64,000 nucleotides of DNA from Bradyrhizobium sp. AZCC 2262 (GTDB lineage Bacteria > Pseudomonadota > Alphaproteobacteria > Rhizobiales > Xanthobacteraceae): the NCBI RefSeq assembly GCF_036924535.1, contig NZ_JAZHRT010000001.1, forward strand, positions 8,308,001-8,372,000, in the 5' to 3' direction. Made by a program: the position numbers and the translations under genes. Each line of letters opens with the position of its first letter. Within the stretch, counting starts at the first letter, position 1. Under the pieces are notes generated by a model. That model was not told where the DNA came from, did no database searches, and worked only from the letters and a program-made list of their open reading frames with translations. This document shows, in pieces, positions 35,670 to 43,562 of this stretch.

Positions 35670-36995
35670 TTAATCCGCTGGGCCGGCAGCGCTTTCCTCA
35701 GCCTCGAAACGAGCGCGCGGCCAGGCGATCTGCACCACGGCGCCGTGATCGGGAAAGGTCCGGTTGGAGAACGAGACCTTGGCGCCGGTCCGTTCCAGCA
35801 GCGTGCGGGCGATGAACACGCCAAGGCCGAGGCCGGCGCGTTCGCGGTGGGCCTCATCGGCGCTGCGACGCCTTGATAAATAGGGTTCCCCGATCCGTTT
35901 CAGCATGTCGGGCGCAATGCCCGGGCCGTCGTCCGAAATGATGATTTCGACCGTATCGGCGTTCCACCAGGCGTTCACCTCCACCGTCGTCCGCGCGAAG
36001 TCGACGGCATTTTCCAGGATGTTGCCGACGCCGTACAGGATGGCCGGGTTCCGCGCACCGACCGGTTCCCGCGTGGCTGCGACAGCTAGCCGCACCTTGA
36101 TTGCGACGTCGAAATCGCGATGCGGCGCCACCGCCTCCTCGATCAGCGTCGACAGCGGCATGAGGTCGAACGGCGCGCCGGAGGAGGAAAGCTGGGTGAT
36201 CTTGGCGAGGATGTCGCGGCAGCGCTGCGCCTGCTCGCGCAGGGTTTTCAGATCGGACGCCAATGGGTCGTCGCCGTCGACCGTCTTTTCCAGCTCCCGC
36301 GAAATCAGGAAGATCGTCGACAGCGGCGTGCCGAGTTCATGCGCGGCGGCGGCGGCGAGGCCATCGAGCTGGGTCAAATGCTGCTCGCGCGTCAGCACCA
36401 GCTCGGTCGCAGCCAGCGCATCGGAAAGTTTTCGCGCCTCCTCGGTCGCCTGGAACGCATAGAGGCTGGTGACGCCGATCGCGAGCACGATCGAGAGCCA
36501 GACCCCGAACAGATAGATCGGCGGCAGCACCAGCGGGTCTTCGCTGTCCCACGGGAGCGGCAGGTGGAAGAACACCAGCGCCGAGGCGCAGGCGACCGCA
36601 AGCAGGCCGAGCCCGACCGTCATCCGGATCGGCAGCACCGTCGCCGAGATCAGGACCGGGGCCAGGAACAGGAACGAGAACGGGTTCTGCAATCCCCCGG
36701 TCAGGAACAGCAGCGCGGCCAATTCGACGATGTTGAGCGCGAGCAGCGCCGCCGCATAGACCGGCTCCAGCCGCTGCATCGGGTCGAAGGCAATCTGCAG
36801 CGCGAGATTGAGCAGCGCCGAAATGCCGACGATGGCGACGCAGGCAATGACGGGAAACTCGAATTCCAGCCCATGCGCCACGATGAAGATCGCGGTGAGC
36901 TGGCCGAGCGCAGCTAGCCAGCGCAGCCGGAGGATCGTATCGAGACGAACATAGCGTTGCGGAAGGCGGAAATCGGAGGCGTCGACGTCGGTCAT
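35670..36995 (-). CDS. regB: Redox sensor histidine kinase RegB/ActS/PrrB
   Basis: 441 residues with six membrane helices (about 30-195). The quinone-binding signature GGLQNPFSF lies between helices, the H-box is AAAHELGTPLSTI, and the redox-active Cys is in QRCRDILAKI, all as in Rhodobacter RegB. The ATPase has NILENAVDFA, ISDDGPGIAP and GLGLGVFIA. It should sense quinone redox state and oxidation and phosphorylate RegA downstream. The C-terminal tail EAEESAAGPAD is acidic. All regulatory residues appear present, so the pair should work. Confidence 0.95.
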   Translation of the reverse strand: MTDVDASDFRLPQRYVRLDTILRLRWLAALGQLTAIFIVAHGLEFEFPVIACVAIVGISALLNLALQIAFDPMQRLEPVYAAALLALNIVELAALLFLTGGLQNPFSFLFLAPVLISATVLPIRMTVGLGLLAVACASALVFFHLPLPWDSEDPLVLPPIYLFGVWLSIVLAIGVTSLYAFQATEEARKLSDALAATELVLTREQHLTQLDGLAAAAAHELGTPLSTIFLISRELEKTVDGDDPLASDLKTLREQAQRCRDILAKITQLSSSGAPFDLMPLSTLIEEAVAPHRDFDVAIKVRLAVAATREPVGARNPAILYGVGNILENAVDFARTTVEVNAWWNADTVEIIISDDGPGIAPDMLKRIGEPYLSRRRSADEAHRERAGLGLGVFIARTLLERTGAKVSFSNRTFPDHGAVVQIAWPRARFEAEESAAGPAD

Positions 36996-37060
36996 GCCTG
37001 GAGTTTAGCCGCGCGGGCCTGCGATCACAAATTCGCGCGGTCAATTTCGCTCCCTCCGTG

Positions 37061-37120
37061 ATGCCTGGGCATAGCCGTCCGGAAGGACGGCGTCGCTGCC
37101 GCTCGCCTATGCCCGGACAT
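37061..37120. repeat. Intergenic nested palindrome
   Basis: Outer ATGCCTGGGCAT / ATGCCCGGACAT and inner GCCGTCC-GGAA-GGACGGC hairpin in the divergent gap between regB and the ABC exporter. Bradyrhizobium-like intergenic repeat. Confidence 0.55.
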
Positions 37121-37170
37121 GACGGCTTCCCTTGCACTCGACGCTCTGATGGCTCAATGAACGGGCAGTC

Positions 37171-37968
37171 ATGGACCATAGTGAGACAGCGCCGGCACAG
37201 TCTGCCGCGGCCGGGCCGGAAAGCTCCGCCGCGATCGACGTCGCGCATCTCATAAAACTCTACAAGACCACCCGCGCGGTGGATGGCGTGTCGTTCCGGA
37301 TCGCGCGCGGCAGCATCACCGGCCTGCTCGGCGGCAATGGCGCCGGCAAGACCACGACGATCGCGATGATCATGGGGCTGGTGCTGCCGACCTCGGGGCG
37401 CGTCCAGGTGCTTGGCCATGCGATGCCGGAGCAAAGCGCCGAGGTGCTCGGCCGGATGAATTTCGAGAGCCCCTATGTCGACATGCCGATGCGGCTCACG
37501 GTGCGGCAGAACCTCACCATCTTCGGCCGGCTCTATGCGGTGAAGGATCTCGCCGCGCGCATCGAACAGCTCGCCTCCGACCTCGATCTCAGGGATTTCC
37601 TCGATCGCGCCAACGGCAAACTCTCGGCCGGACAGAAGACCCGCGTCGCGCTGGCGAAGGCGCTGATCAACCAGCCTGAATTGTTGCTGCTCGACGAGCC
37701 GACGGCTTCCCTCGACCCCGACACCGCCGACTGGGTGCGGCAGCATTTGCAGGACTACCGCAAAACCCATGACGCCACCATCCTGCTGGCGTCGCACAAC
37801 ATGCTGGAAGTGGAGCGGCTGTGCGACCGCGTCATCATCATGAAGCGCGGCCGCATCGAGGATGACGACAGTCCCGACCAGATCATGGCGCGCTACAACC
37901 GGAATACGCTGGAAGAAGTGTTCCTCGATGTCGCGCGCGGACGGGTAGCGGAGGGGACATCGTCGTGA
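37171..37968 (+). CDS. ABC exporter ATP-binding protein (ABC-2 type)
   Basis: 265 residues. Walker A GGNGAGKTTT, Q-loop region RMNFESPYVDMPMRLT, signature LSAGQKTRVALAKAL (LSAGQ instead of LSGGQ), Walker B LLLLDEPTASLD and switch His in LLASHNMLEVERL. Together with the overlapping permease it should form a two-gene exporter with dimeric halves. Substrate unknown; similar pairs export polysaccharides, lipids or drugs. The stop overlaps the permease GTG (GTGA), showing coupling. Confidence 0.93.
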   Translation: MDHSETAPAQSAAAGPESSAAIDVAHLIKLYKTTRAVDGVSFRIARGSITGLLGGNGAGKTTTIAMIMGLVLPTSGRVQVLGHAMPEQSAEVLGRMNFESPYVDMPMRLTVRQNLTIFGRLYAVKDLAARIEQLASDLDLRDFLDRANGKLSAGQKTRVALAKALINQPELLLLDEPTASLDPDTADWVRQHLQDYRKTHDATILLASHNMLEVERLCDRVIIMKRGRIEDDDSPDQIMARYNRNTLEEVFLDVARGRVAEGTSS

Positions 37969-38783
37969 GCGAGATCACAGCCCATCGCGCCATTTCCTGG
38001 CACCGTATCCAGGCGATGGTGCTGCGCTACTGGTATCTCCTGATGTCGTCGTGGCCGCGCCTATTGGAGCTGATCTATTGGCCGGCGTTGCAGATCATCA
38101 CCTGGGGCTTTCTGCAGAGTTACATCTCTCAGAACGACGGCTTCTTTGCGCGCGCCGGCGGCACGCTGATCGGCGCGGTGATCCTGTGGGACATCCTGTT
38201 CCGCGGCCAGCTCGGCTTCTCGATCTCGTTCCTCGAAGAAATGTGGGCGCGCAACCTCGGCAACCTGATGATGAGCCCGTTGAAGCCGATCGAGTTTCTG
38301 ATCTCGCTGATGATCATGAGCCTGATCCGGCTTGCGATCGGCGTGATCCCGATGACGCTGCTGGCGCTGTTCTTCTTCGATTTCAATTTCTTCGCGATCG
38401 GGCTGCCGCTGATCGCGTTCTTCTGCAACCTGATCTTCACCAGCTGGTCGGTCGGAATCTTTGTTTCGGGTCTGGTGCTGCGCAACGGGTTAGGGGCCGA
38501 AAGCATTGTCTGGACGCTTATGTTCGGCCTGATGCCGCTGGCCTGCATCTATTATCCGGTCGCGGTGCTGCCTGCCTGGCTGCAAGCCATCGCCTGGACG
38601 CTGCCGCCGACCTATGTGTTCGAGGGCATGCGCGCGCTTCTCATCAATCACGTGTTCAGGGCCGACCTGATGGTCTGGTCGCTGGGCATCAACGCGGTGC
38701 TGTTCGCTGCCTCCTTTGCGATCTTCCTTGCCCTTTTGCGCAGCGCCAAACACCACGGTTCTTTGCTCGGGGGTGGCGAATAA
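37965..38783 (+). CDS. ABC-2 type permease
   Basis: 272 residues from GTG 37965 (overlaps the ATPase stop). Six hydrophobic segments and the ABC-2 family start WYLLMSSWPRLLELIYWPALQIITWGF, then LIGAVILWDILFRGQLGFSIS with the coupling-helix-like EEMWARNLGNLMMSPLKPIEF, and the closing YPVAVLPAWLQAIAWTLPPTY. It forms the membrane path for the ATPase just upstream. The operon ends here, followed by the PhaZ promoter. Confidence 0.92.
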   Translation: MSEITAHRAISWHRIQAMVLRYWYLLMSSWPRLLELIYWPALQIITWGFLQSYISQNDGFFARAGGTLIGAVILWDILFRGQLGFSISFLEEMWARNLGNLMMSPLKPIEFLISLMIMSLIRLAIGVIPMTLLALFFFDFNFFAIGLPLIAFFCNLIFTSWSVGIFVSGLVLRNGLGAESIVWTLMFGLMPLACIYYPVAVLPAWLQAIAWTLPPTYVFEGMRALLINHVFRADLMVWSLGINAVLFAASFAIFLALLRSAKHHGSLLGGGE

Positions 38784-38850
38784 GTCACAGTTTCCCGTGG
38801 TTTCCCGGGGTTTTTGGCCTTTTGACAGGTGGACATAACCCCTTGGTGCA

Positions 38851-38879
38851 TTGACGCATTATTACGCATTCTGCACTAT
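38851..38879 (+). promoter_or_regulatory. Sigma-70-like promoter of the PHB depolymerase gene
   Basis: TTGACG (38851-38856), 17 bases, CACTAT (38874-38879), followed by the gene's ATG 31 bases later. Its position inside a possible longer reading frame supports translation from ATG 38910. Confidence 0.6.
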
Positions 38880-38909
38880 GCTGCGGCGCAAACAGAGGTC
38901 AGAAGTAAA

Positions 38910-40259
38910 ATGCCGATTGGTGAGTTTGGTGGCGCACCGCCACTGGTGGCAGAAGGCAGTCCGGCGCTTACGACGCCGATGTACTGGATGTACGAACTGG
39001 GCCACGCGTCGCTCAACCCGGCGCGCGCCGTGACTGACGCGACCAAGATCCTGTTTCAAAATCCGCTGAATCCCTGGTCGCACACGCAATTCGGCAAATC
39101 GATCGCCGCAGCTTGCGAATTGTTCGAACGCACCACCCGCCGTTACGGCAAGCCCGAATGGGGCCTCGACACCACCGAAGTCAACGGCGTCCGCACACCG
39201 GTCGAAGTCCGCTCGATCTGGGAAAAGCCGTTCTGCCGCCTGCTGCATTTCGATCGCAAGCTGACCCGGCCGCTGCGCAGCCCCCATCCGCGCGTCCTGA
39301 TCGTGGCGCCGATGTCCGGCCACTACGCGACGCTTTTGCGCGGTACGGTCGAGGCGTTCCTGCCGACGCATGAAGTCTACATCACCGACTGGTCGGACGC
39401 GCGCATGGTCCCTCTCACCGAGGGCCGATTCGATCTCGATGACTATGTCGATTACGTCATCGAGATGCTGCACGTGCTCGGCGGCAACATGCATGTGATC
39501 GCGGTGTGCCAGCCTTCGGTGCCCGTGGTGGCGGCGGTGTCCGTGATGGAAGCGGCGCGCGATCCCTTCGTACCGCTGTCGATGACCCTGATGGGCGGCC
39601 CGATCGATACCCGCCGCAATCCCACTTCCGTGAACAACCTCGCAGCCGAGCGCGGCATCGAGTGGTTCCGCAACCACGTCATCACCAAGGTGCCATTCCC
39701 GCATCCGGGCGTGATGCGCGACGTCTATCCGGGCTTTTTGCAGCTCTCGGGCTTCATCACCATGAACCTCGATCGCCATACCGACGCGCACAAGGCCCTG
39801 TTCAACAATCTGGTGAAGGGCGACGGCGACATGGTCGACAAGCACCGCGAATTCTATGACGAGTATCTCGCGGTGATGGATCTGACGGCCGAGTATTACC
39901 TGCAGACCGTCGACCTCGTCTTCGTCAAGCACGCGCTGCCCAAGGGTGAGATGACCCATCGCGGCAAGCCGGTCGATCCGTCGCAAATCCGGCGCGTGGC
40001 GCTGATGACGGTGGAAGGTGAGAAGGACGACATCTCCGGGCTTGGTCAAACCGAAGCAACGCATGCATTGTGCCCGAATATTCCCGATCATCGCCGCGTG
40101 CATTACGTGCAAAAGGGCGTTGGGCACTACGGCGTGTTCAACGGATCGCGATTCCGTTCCGAAATCGTGCCGCGCATCTCCGATTTCATGATGACGTCGG
40201 CCAATACCAAGATGTCAGCGGCCAAAACCAAGCCAACATTGGTCCGTGCAGCCGAATAG
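38910..40259 (+). CDS. phaZ: Intracellular polyhydroxyalkanoate (PHB) depolymerase
   Basis: 449 residues from ATG 38910. The family marks are TTPMYWMYELGHASLNPARA at the start, VLIVAPMSGHYATLLRGTVE, and the Cys nucleophile in the lipase-box-like HVIAVCQPSVPVVAAVS, with EGEKDDISGLGQ (Asp) and VQKGVGHYGVF (His). It degrades stored PHB granules to release hydroxybutyrate. No signal peptide, as expected. A sigma-70-like promoter lies just upstream, and two hairpins follow the stop. Confidence 0.93.
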   Translation: MPIGEFGGAPPLVAEGSPALTTPMYWMYELGHASLNPARAVTDATKILFQNPLNPWSHTQFGKSIAAACELFERTTRRYGKPEWGLDTTEVNGVRTPVEVRSIWEKPFCRLLHFDRKLTRPLRSPHPRVLIVAPMSGHYATLLRGTVEAFLPTHEVYITDWSDARMVPLTEGRFDLDDYVDYVIEMLHVLGGNMHVIAVCQPSVPVVAAVSVMEAARDPFVPLSMTLMGGPIDTRRNPTSVNNLAAERGIEWFRNHVITKVPFPHPGVMRDVYPGFLQLSGFITMNLDRHTDAHKALFNNLVKGDGDMVDKHREFYDEYLAVMDLTAEYYLQTVDLVFVKHALPKGEMTHRGKPVDPSQIRRVALMTVEGEKDDISGLGQTEATHALCPNIPDHRRVHYVQKGVGHYGVFNGSRFRSEIVPRISDFMMTSANTKMSAAKTKPTLVRAAE

Positions 40260-40265
40260 TGCCCA

Positions 40266-40289
40266 GGCGGCATCGATTTTGATGCCGCC
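40266..40289 (+). terminator. Hairpin after phaZ
   Basis: Nine-base perfect stem GGCGGCATC / GATGCCGCC with a GATTTT loop, 6 bases after the stop. It lacks a T-run, so it may be an RNA-stabilising or weak terminator hairpin. Confidence 0.5.
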
Positions 40290-40334
40290 ATAAGTTGCTG
40301 AATAGATTCAAACATTCCAGTTTTCGGCCGAATC

Positions 40335-40372
40335 AAGGGGTGAGTTCAGACTCACTCCTTGGGGCTGTTTTT
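40335..40372 (+). terminator. Rho-independent-like terminator
   Basis: Stem AAGGGGTGAGT / ACTCACTCCTT (one G-T pair) with a TCAG loop, then GGGGCTG and a T-run at 40368-40372. It lies between phaZ and the YgjP-like gene. Confidence 0.5.
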
Positions 40373-40484
40373 GACCCCTGGTTCCAGCCAAAATTTTGGG
40401 TTCCAACCCCTGCCGGTAGAGGCCAAATGGCCTTCAGCCCCTGTATATTGGGCAAATGATTTGTTTTTGCGCCGGGCGATTTAG

Positions 40485-41306
40485 ATGAGATTCCCTTGGC
40501 GGCGGATATGGCAGAATCCGGGCGAACTCCTGCTCCCCGGACTCCAAGACATGGCTACTCGCGCCCTCCTTTATCGGCGGCCCGCCGAACCCGCGACTCT
40601 TTTGGTCAAGCACGGCTCGCAAGTCTTTGCGATCAGGCTGCGCCGGCACCGCCGCGCGCGGCGCTACACCTTGCGCATTCACCCAACCGATCGCGAAGCC
40701 ATCCTGACGATGCCGCCGCGCGGCACTCTGATGGAAGCCAAGGACTTTGCACAGCTTCACGGCGGCTGGATCGCGGCGCGTCTCGGCCGTTTGCCGAAGG
40801 CCGCGCCGTTTCAGGCCGGCACTGTCATACCGCTGCGCGGTGTGCCGCACCGGATCGTGCATCGCGCGGGGGCGCGCGGCACGGTGTGGACCGAAACCCG
40901 CGACAGCGGCGAGAAGATTCTGTGCGTGGCCGGCGGTTTCGAGCATATGGACCGGCGCGTCCACGATTTTCTCAAGCGCGAAGCGCGGAAAGATCTGCAC
41001 AAGGCATCGCTCGCCTATGCGGCGGATCTCGGCGTGCGGGTCAGGCGGGTGTCGATCCGCGACCAGTCGAGCCGCTGGGGATCATGCACCTCGGCCGGAT
41101 CGCTGTCGTATTCCTGGCGATTGATCCTCGCGCCGCCCTATGTGCTGGACTATCTCGCCGCCCATGAAGTGGCCCATCTCGTCGAGATGAACCATTCGCC
41201 GCGGTTCTGGCGCGTCGTTGGCCGCATCTGCGACCATGTCGAACGCGCCAAGCGCTGGCTCGACACCCACGGCAACGACCTGCATCGTTACGGGGTCGAG
41301 GAATAG
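40485..41306 (+). CDS. YgjP/SprT-like M48 family metallopeptidase
   Basis: 273 residues. The DUF45 core has SIRDQSSRWGSCTSAGSLSYSWRL split across two strands, LAPPYVLDYLAAHEVAHLVEMNHS with the zinc HExxH (HEVAH), and FWRVVGRICDHVERAKRWL. Members are zinc proteases of uncertain substrates. ATG 40485 has only a weak ribosome site; ATG 40551 (MATRALLY) is a good alternative start that would shorten the head by 22 residues. Confidence 0.88.
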   Translation: MRFPWRRIWQNPGELLLPGLQDMATRALLYRRPAEPATLLVKHGSQVFAIRLRRHRRARRYTLRIHPTDREAILTMPPRGTLMEAKDFAQLHGGWIAARLGRLPKAAPFQAGTVIPLRGVPHRIVHRAGARGTVWTETRDSGEKILCVAGGFEHMDRRVHDFLKREARKDLHKASLAYAADLGVRVRRVSIRDQSSRWGSCTSAGSLSYSWRLILAPPYVLDYLAAHEVAHLVEMNHSPRFWRVVGRICDHVERAKRWLDTHGNDLHRYGVEE

Positions 41307-41314
41307 GTCATTTT

Positions 41315-41442
41315 GTCGTCCCTGCGAACGCGGGGACGCATAACCAACGCTGCTCGTTTCGCGAAGACAACCAATCCCGTCGTCTTGGGCCGCGCCCGTA
41401 TGGGTCCGGCATTTCGCAGGGGGACCACAGAGCAGGGACGAC
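41315..41442. repeat. Intergenic palindromic repeat
   Basis: Eleven-base perfect end arms GTCGTCCCTGC / GCAGGGACGAC with GGGGACGCATAACC-type inner sequence. It fills most of the 270-base gap before the amino-acid binding protein; otherwise nothing is seen there. Confidence 0.7.
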
Positions 41443-41578
41443 AGGCTGGTTTGCGGGGTTCGGCACCCGCAGCCCACCCACCAGCCGGCCAGGCATTGGT
41501 AACCCTTCCAGTTATGTTAGCCTGCGGACGTCCCTTCGGCTGAAGGGCGCCGAAGCCGCCGCCGATCGCGAGATCCAA

Positions 41579-42613
41579 ATGCCTGATTTCAAGAAACGGC
41601 CTGTGATTCTCCCGCTCTTCGCATTACTGGCCTTCGTTCTCGCTGGGGGCCTTCCAGCCGGCGCGCAGACGCTGAAGGCGGTCAAGGAACGCGGCACGCT
41701 CAATTGCGGCGTCAGCCAGGGGCTACTGGGCTTTTCCAGCATGGACGACAAGAACGCGTGGACCGGCTTCGACGTCGATTTCTGCCGCGCCGTGGCGGCA
41801 GCGATTTTCGGCGATCCCGCCAAGGTGACGTTCTTGCCGCTCGATGCGGTCACCCGCTTCGCGGCGCTGCAGTCGAGCCAGATCGATCTATTGTCGCGCA
41901 ACTCGACGTGGACGATGTCACGGGAAAGTTCGCTCGGCCTGATATTCGCCGGCGTCGCCTATTATGATGGCCAAGGCTTTCTGTTGCGCCGGGAGGCCGG
42001 GATCGATACCGCCCTGCAGCTTGCCGGCAAGACGGTTTGCACCCAGACCGGCACCACCAGTGAACTGAATTTGACGGACTATTTCCGGGCCAACGACATG
42101 GCACTGAAGGTTCTGTCCCTCGGCACTGCGGAGGAAAGCCTGAAGGCCTATGACGATCGCAAATGCGACGTGCTGACAAGCGATGTTTCGCAGCTCTACG
42201 CCGAGCGTCTCAAGCTGACGGCGCCCGACAGCCATCTTATCCTGCCGGAAGTCATTTCGAAGGAGCCGCTCGGGCCGGCGGTGCGGCAAGGCGACGACCA
42301 GTGGTTCAACCTGATCAAGTGGACGCTCTATTCATTGATCAATGCCGAGGAACTGGGCGTCAAGACGGCGACGATCGACGATGCGGTGAAATCTCCCAAC
42401 CCCAACATAAGGCGGCTGGTTGGGACCGAAGGTGAGTTTGGCGAGCAGTTGGGCCTTGCAAAGGATTGGGCCGCGCGTGCCGTCCGCGCGGTCGGCAATT
42501 ACGGAGAGATCTATGAAAGGAACGTGGGAACGCAGTCCAGGCTCAGCATCCCGCGCGGATTGAATGCGCTCTGGACCCAGGGCGGAATTCAATACGCGCC
42601 TCCCGTGAGGTAG
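41579..42613 (+). CDS. Amino acid ABC transporter substrate-binding protein (AapJ-like)
   Basis: 344 residues: signal peptide to PAGAQT, then LKAVKERGTLNCGVSQGLLGF, WTGFDVDFCRAVAAAIFGD, FLPLDAVTRFAALQSSQIDLL, TQTGTTSELNLTDYF and the AapJ-specific closing SRLSIPRGLNALWTQGGIQY. The family takes up general L-amino acids. The permease and ATPase genes are missing here, so it is an orphan copy. The L,D-transpeptidase gene follows after 18 bases, suggesting one transcript. Confidence 0.92.
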   Translation: MPDFKKRPVILPLFALLAFVLAGGLPAGAQTLKAVKERGTLNCGVSQGLLGFSSMDDKNAWTGFDVDFCRAVAAAIFGDPAKVTFLPLDAVTRFAALQSSQIDLLSRNSTWTMSRESSLGLIFAGVAYYDGQGFLLRREAGIDTALQLAGKTVCTQTGTTSELNLTDYFRANDMALKVLSLGTAEESLKAYDDRKCDVLTSDVSQLYAERLKLTAPDSHLILPEVISKEPLGPAVRQGDDQWFNLIKWTLYSLINAEELGVKTATIDDAVKSPNPNIRRLVGTEGEFGEQLGLAKDWAARAVRAVGNYGEIYERNVGTQSRLSIPRGLNALWTQGGIQYAPPVR

Positions 42614-42631
42614 ATATTCAGGGGTCAGATC

Positions 42632-43522
42632 ATGACCGTGGATTATTATTCGCTGCTGATGAAAGCGGTTGCAGGCAAGGACGCGGTCGCGCGCGACCAG
42701 ATTTACAAGGACGCCTTCAGCCTGATCGCCCGATCCCACATCACACGGGAGGCCGCCGCATCGCATACCGCCGCGCTTGAGGACGCCGTGCAGCGGATCG
42801 AGGATGAAATCGCGGCCGAGGAGGCCAGCACCGCGGCGGCCATCAGCGAAACCTTGTCGACAGGCAGGAACTGGAAGCCCTACGCCATCGGCGCCTGCGC
42901 AGTCGCTGCCGTCGTCGCGCTGTCGGCCGTGGTCTACGGCTTCGTCGCAACCAAAGGGCCCGGCATCGTCGCAGCCAGCGTGAAGGCGCCGTCGCCCAAG
43001 GCGCAACGCGAGCGCGAAGATGCCGTGATGGCGGACCTGAAGCCGGGCGTCGATGGCGGCTCTTCGGGCGAGGTCCTGCCGTTTGCGCTGCAGCGGCAGG
43101 TGGTGTTCTACCGCACCACCGTCGTTCCCGGTTCGATCGTGGTCGATCGGGAAAACCGCTTTCTCTATCTGATCGATGCCAACAATTCCGCACGCCGTTA
43201 CGGGATCGGAGTTGCACAAGAGTGCCTGAAGGGCGGCAGCCTCGCTCGCGTCATGAACAAGCTTGAATGGCCTGACTGGCGGGCTTCGGGTGCGAACACA
43301 AAGGACGCTGACGCGTTGCTCGCGGCGGCCGGCCGTCCCGGCAGTCTCCTCGGCGCACGCGCGCTGTTGCTGGACAAGCCCGGGCTGCTCATTCACGGCA
43401 CCAATTCGCCCAAGACCATCGGCCATCTGGTCGCGTCCGGATGCATCCGGCTCGTGAACGACGACGTCGAGGATTTGTACCGGCGCGTTTCAGTGGAAAC
43501 GCGGGTCGTCTTTGCCAGCTAG
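42632..43522 (+). CDS. Membrane-anchored L,D-transpeptidase (YkuD-like)
   Basis: 296 residues from ATG 42632 (SD AGGGG). A cytoplasmic helical head (about 1-85) is followed by one membrane helix (YAIGACAVAAVVALSAVVYGF) and a periplasmic YkuD domain with HGTNSPKTIGHLVASGCIRL. The catalytic Cys sits in SGCIR, with an Ala where SHGC enzymes carry Ser, and His of HGTN in place. It may cross-link peptidoglycan or attach proteins to it. A long cytoplasmic N-terminus is uncommon. It is probably co-transcribed with the AapJ-like gene. Confidence 0.82.
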   Translation: MTVDYYSLLMKAVAGKDAVARDQIYKDAFSLIARSHITREAAASHTAALEDAVQRIEDEIAAEEASTAAAISETLSTGRNWKPYAIGACAVAAVVALSAVVYGFVATKGPGIVAASVKAPSPKAQREREDAVMADLKPGVDGGSSGEVLPFALQRQVVFYRTTVVPGSIVVDRENRFLYLIDANNSARRYGIGVAQECLKGGSLARVMNKLEWPDWRASGANTKDADALLAAAGRPGSLLGARALLLDKPGLLIHGTNSPKTIGHLVASGCIRLVNDDVEDLYRRVSVETRVVFAS

Positions 43523-43562
43523 CCATTCGCTGCCCATCTAAAAGCCACGGGGCAACAGCGCT

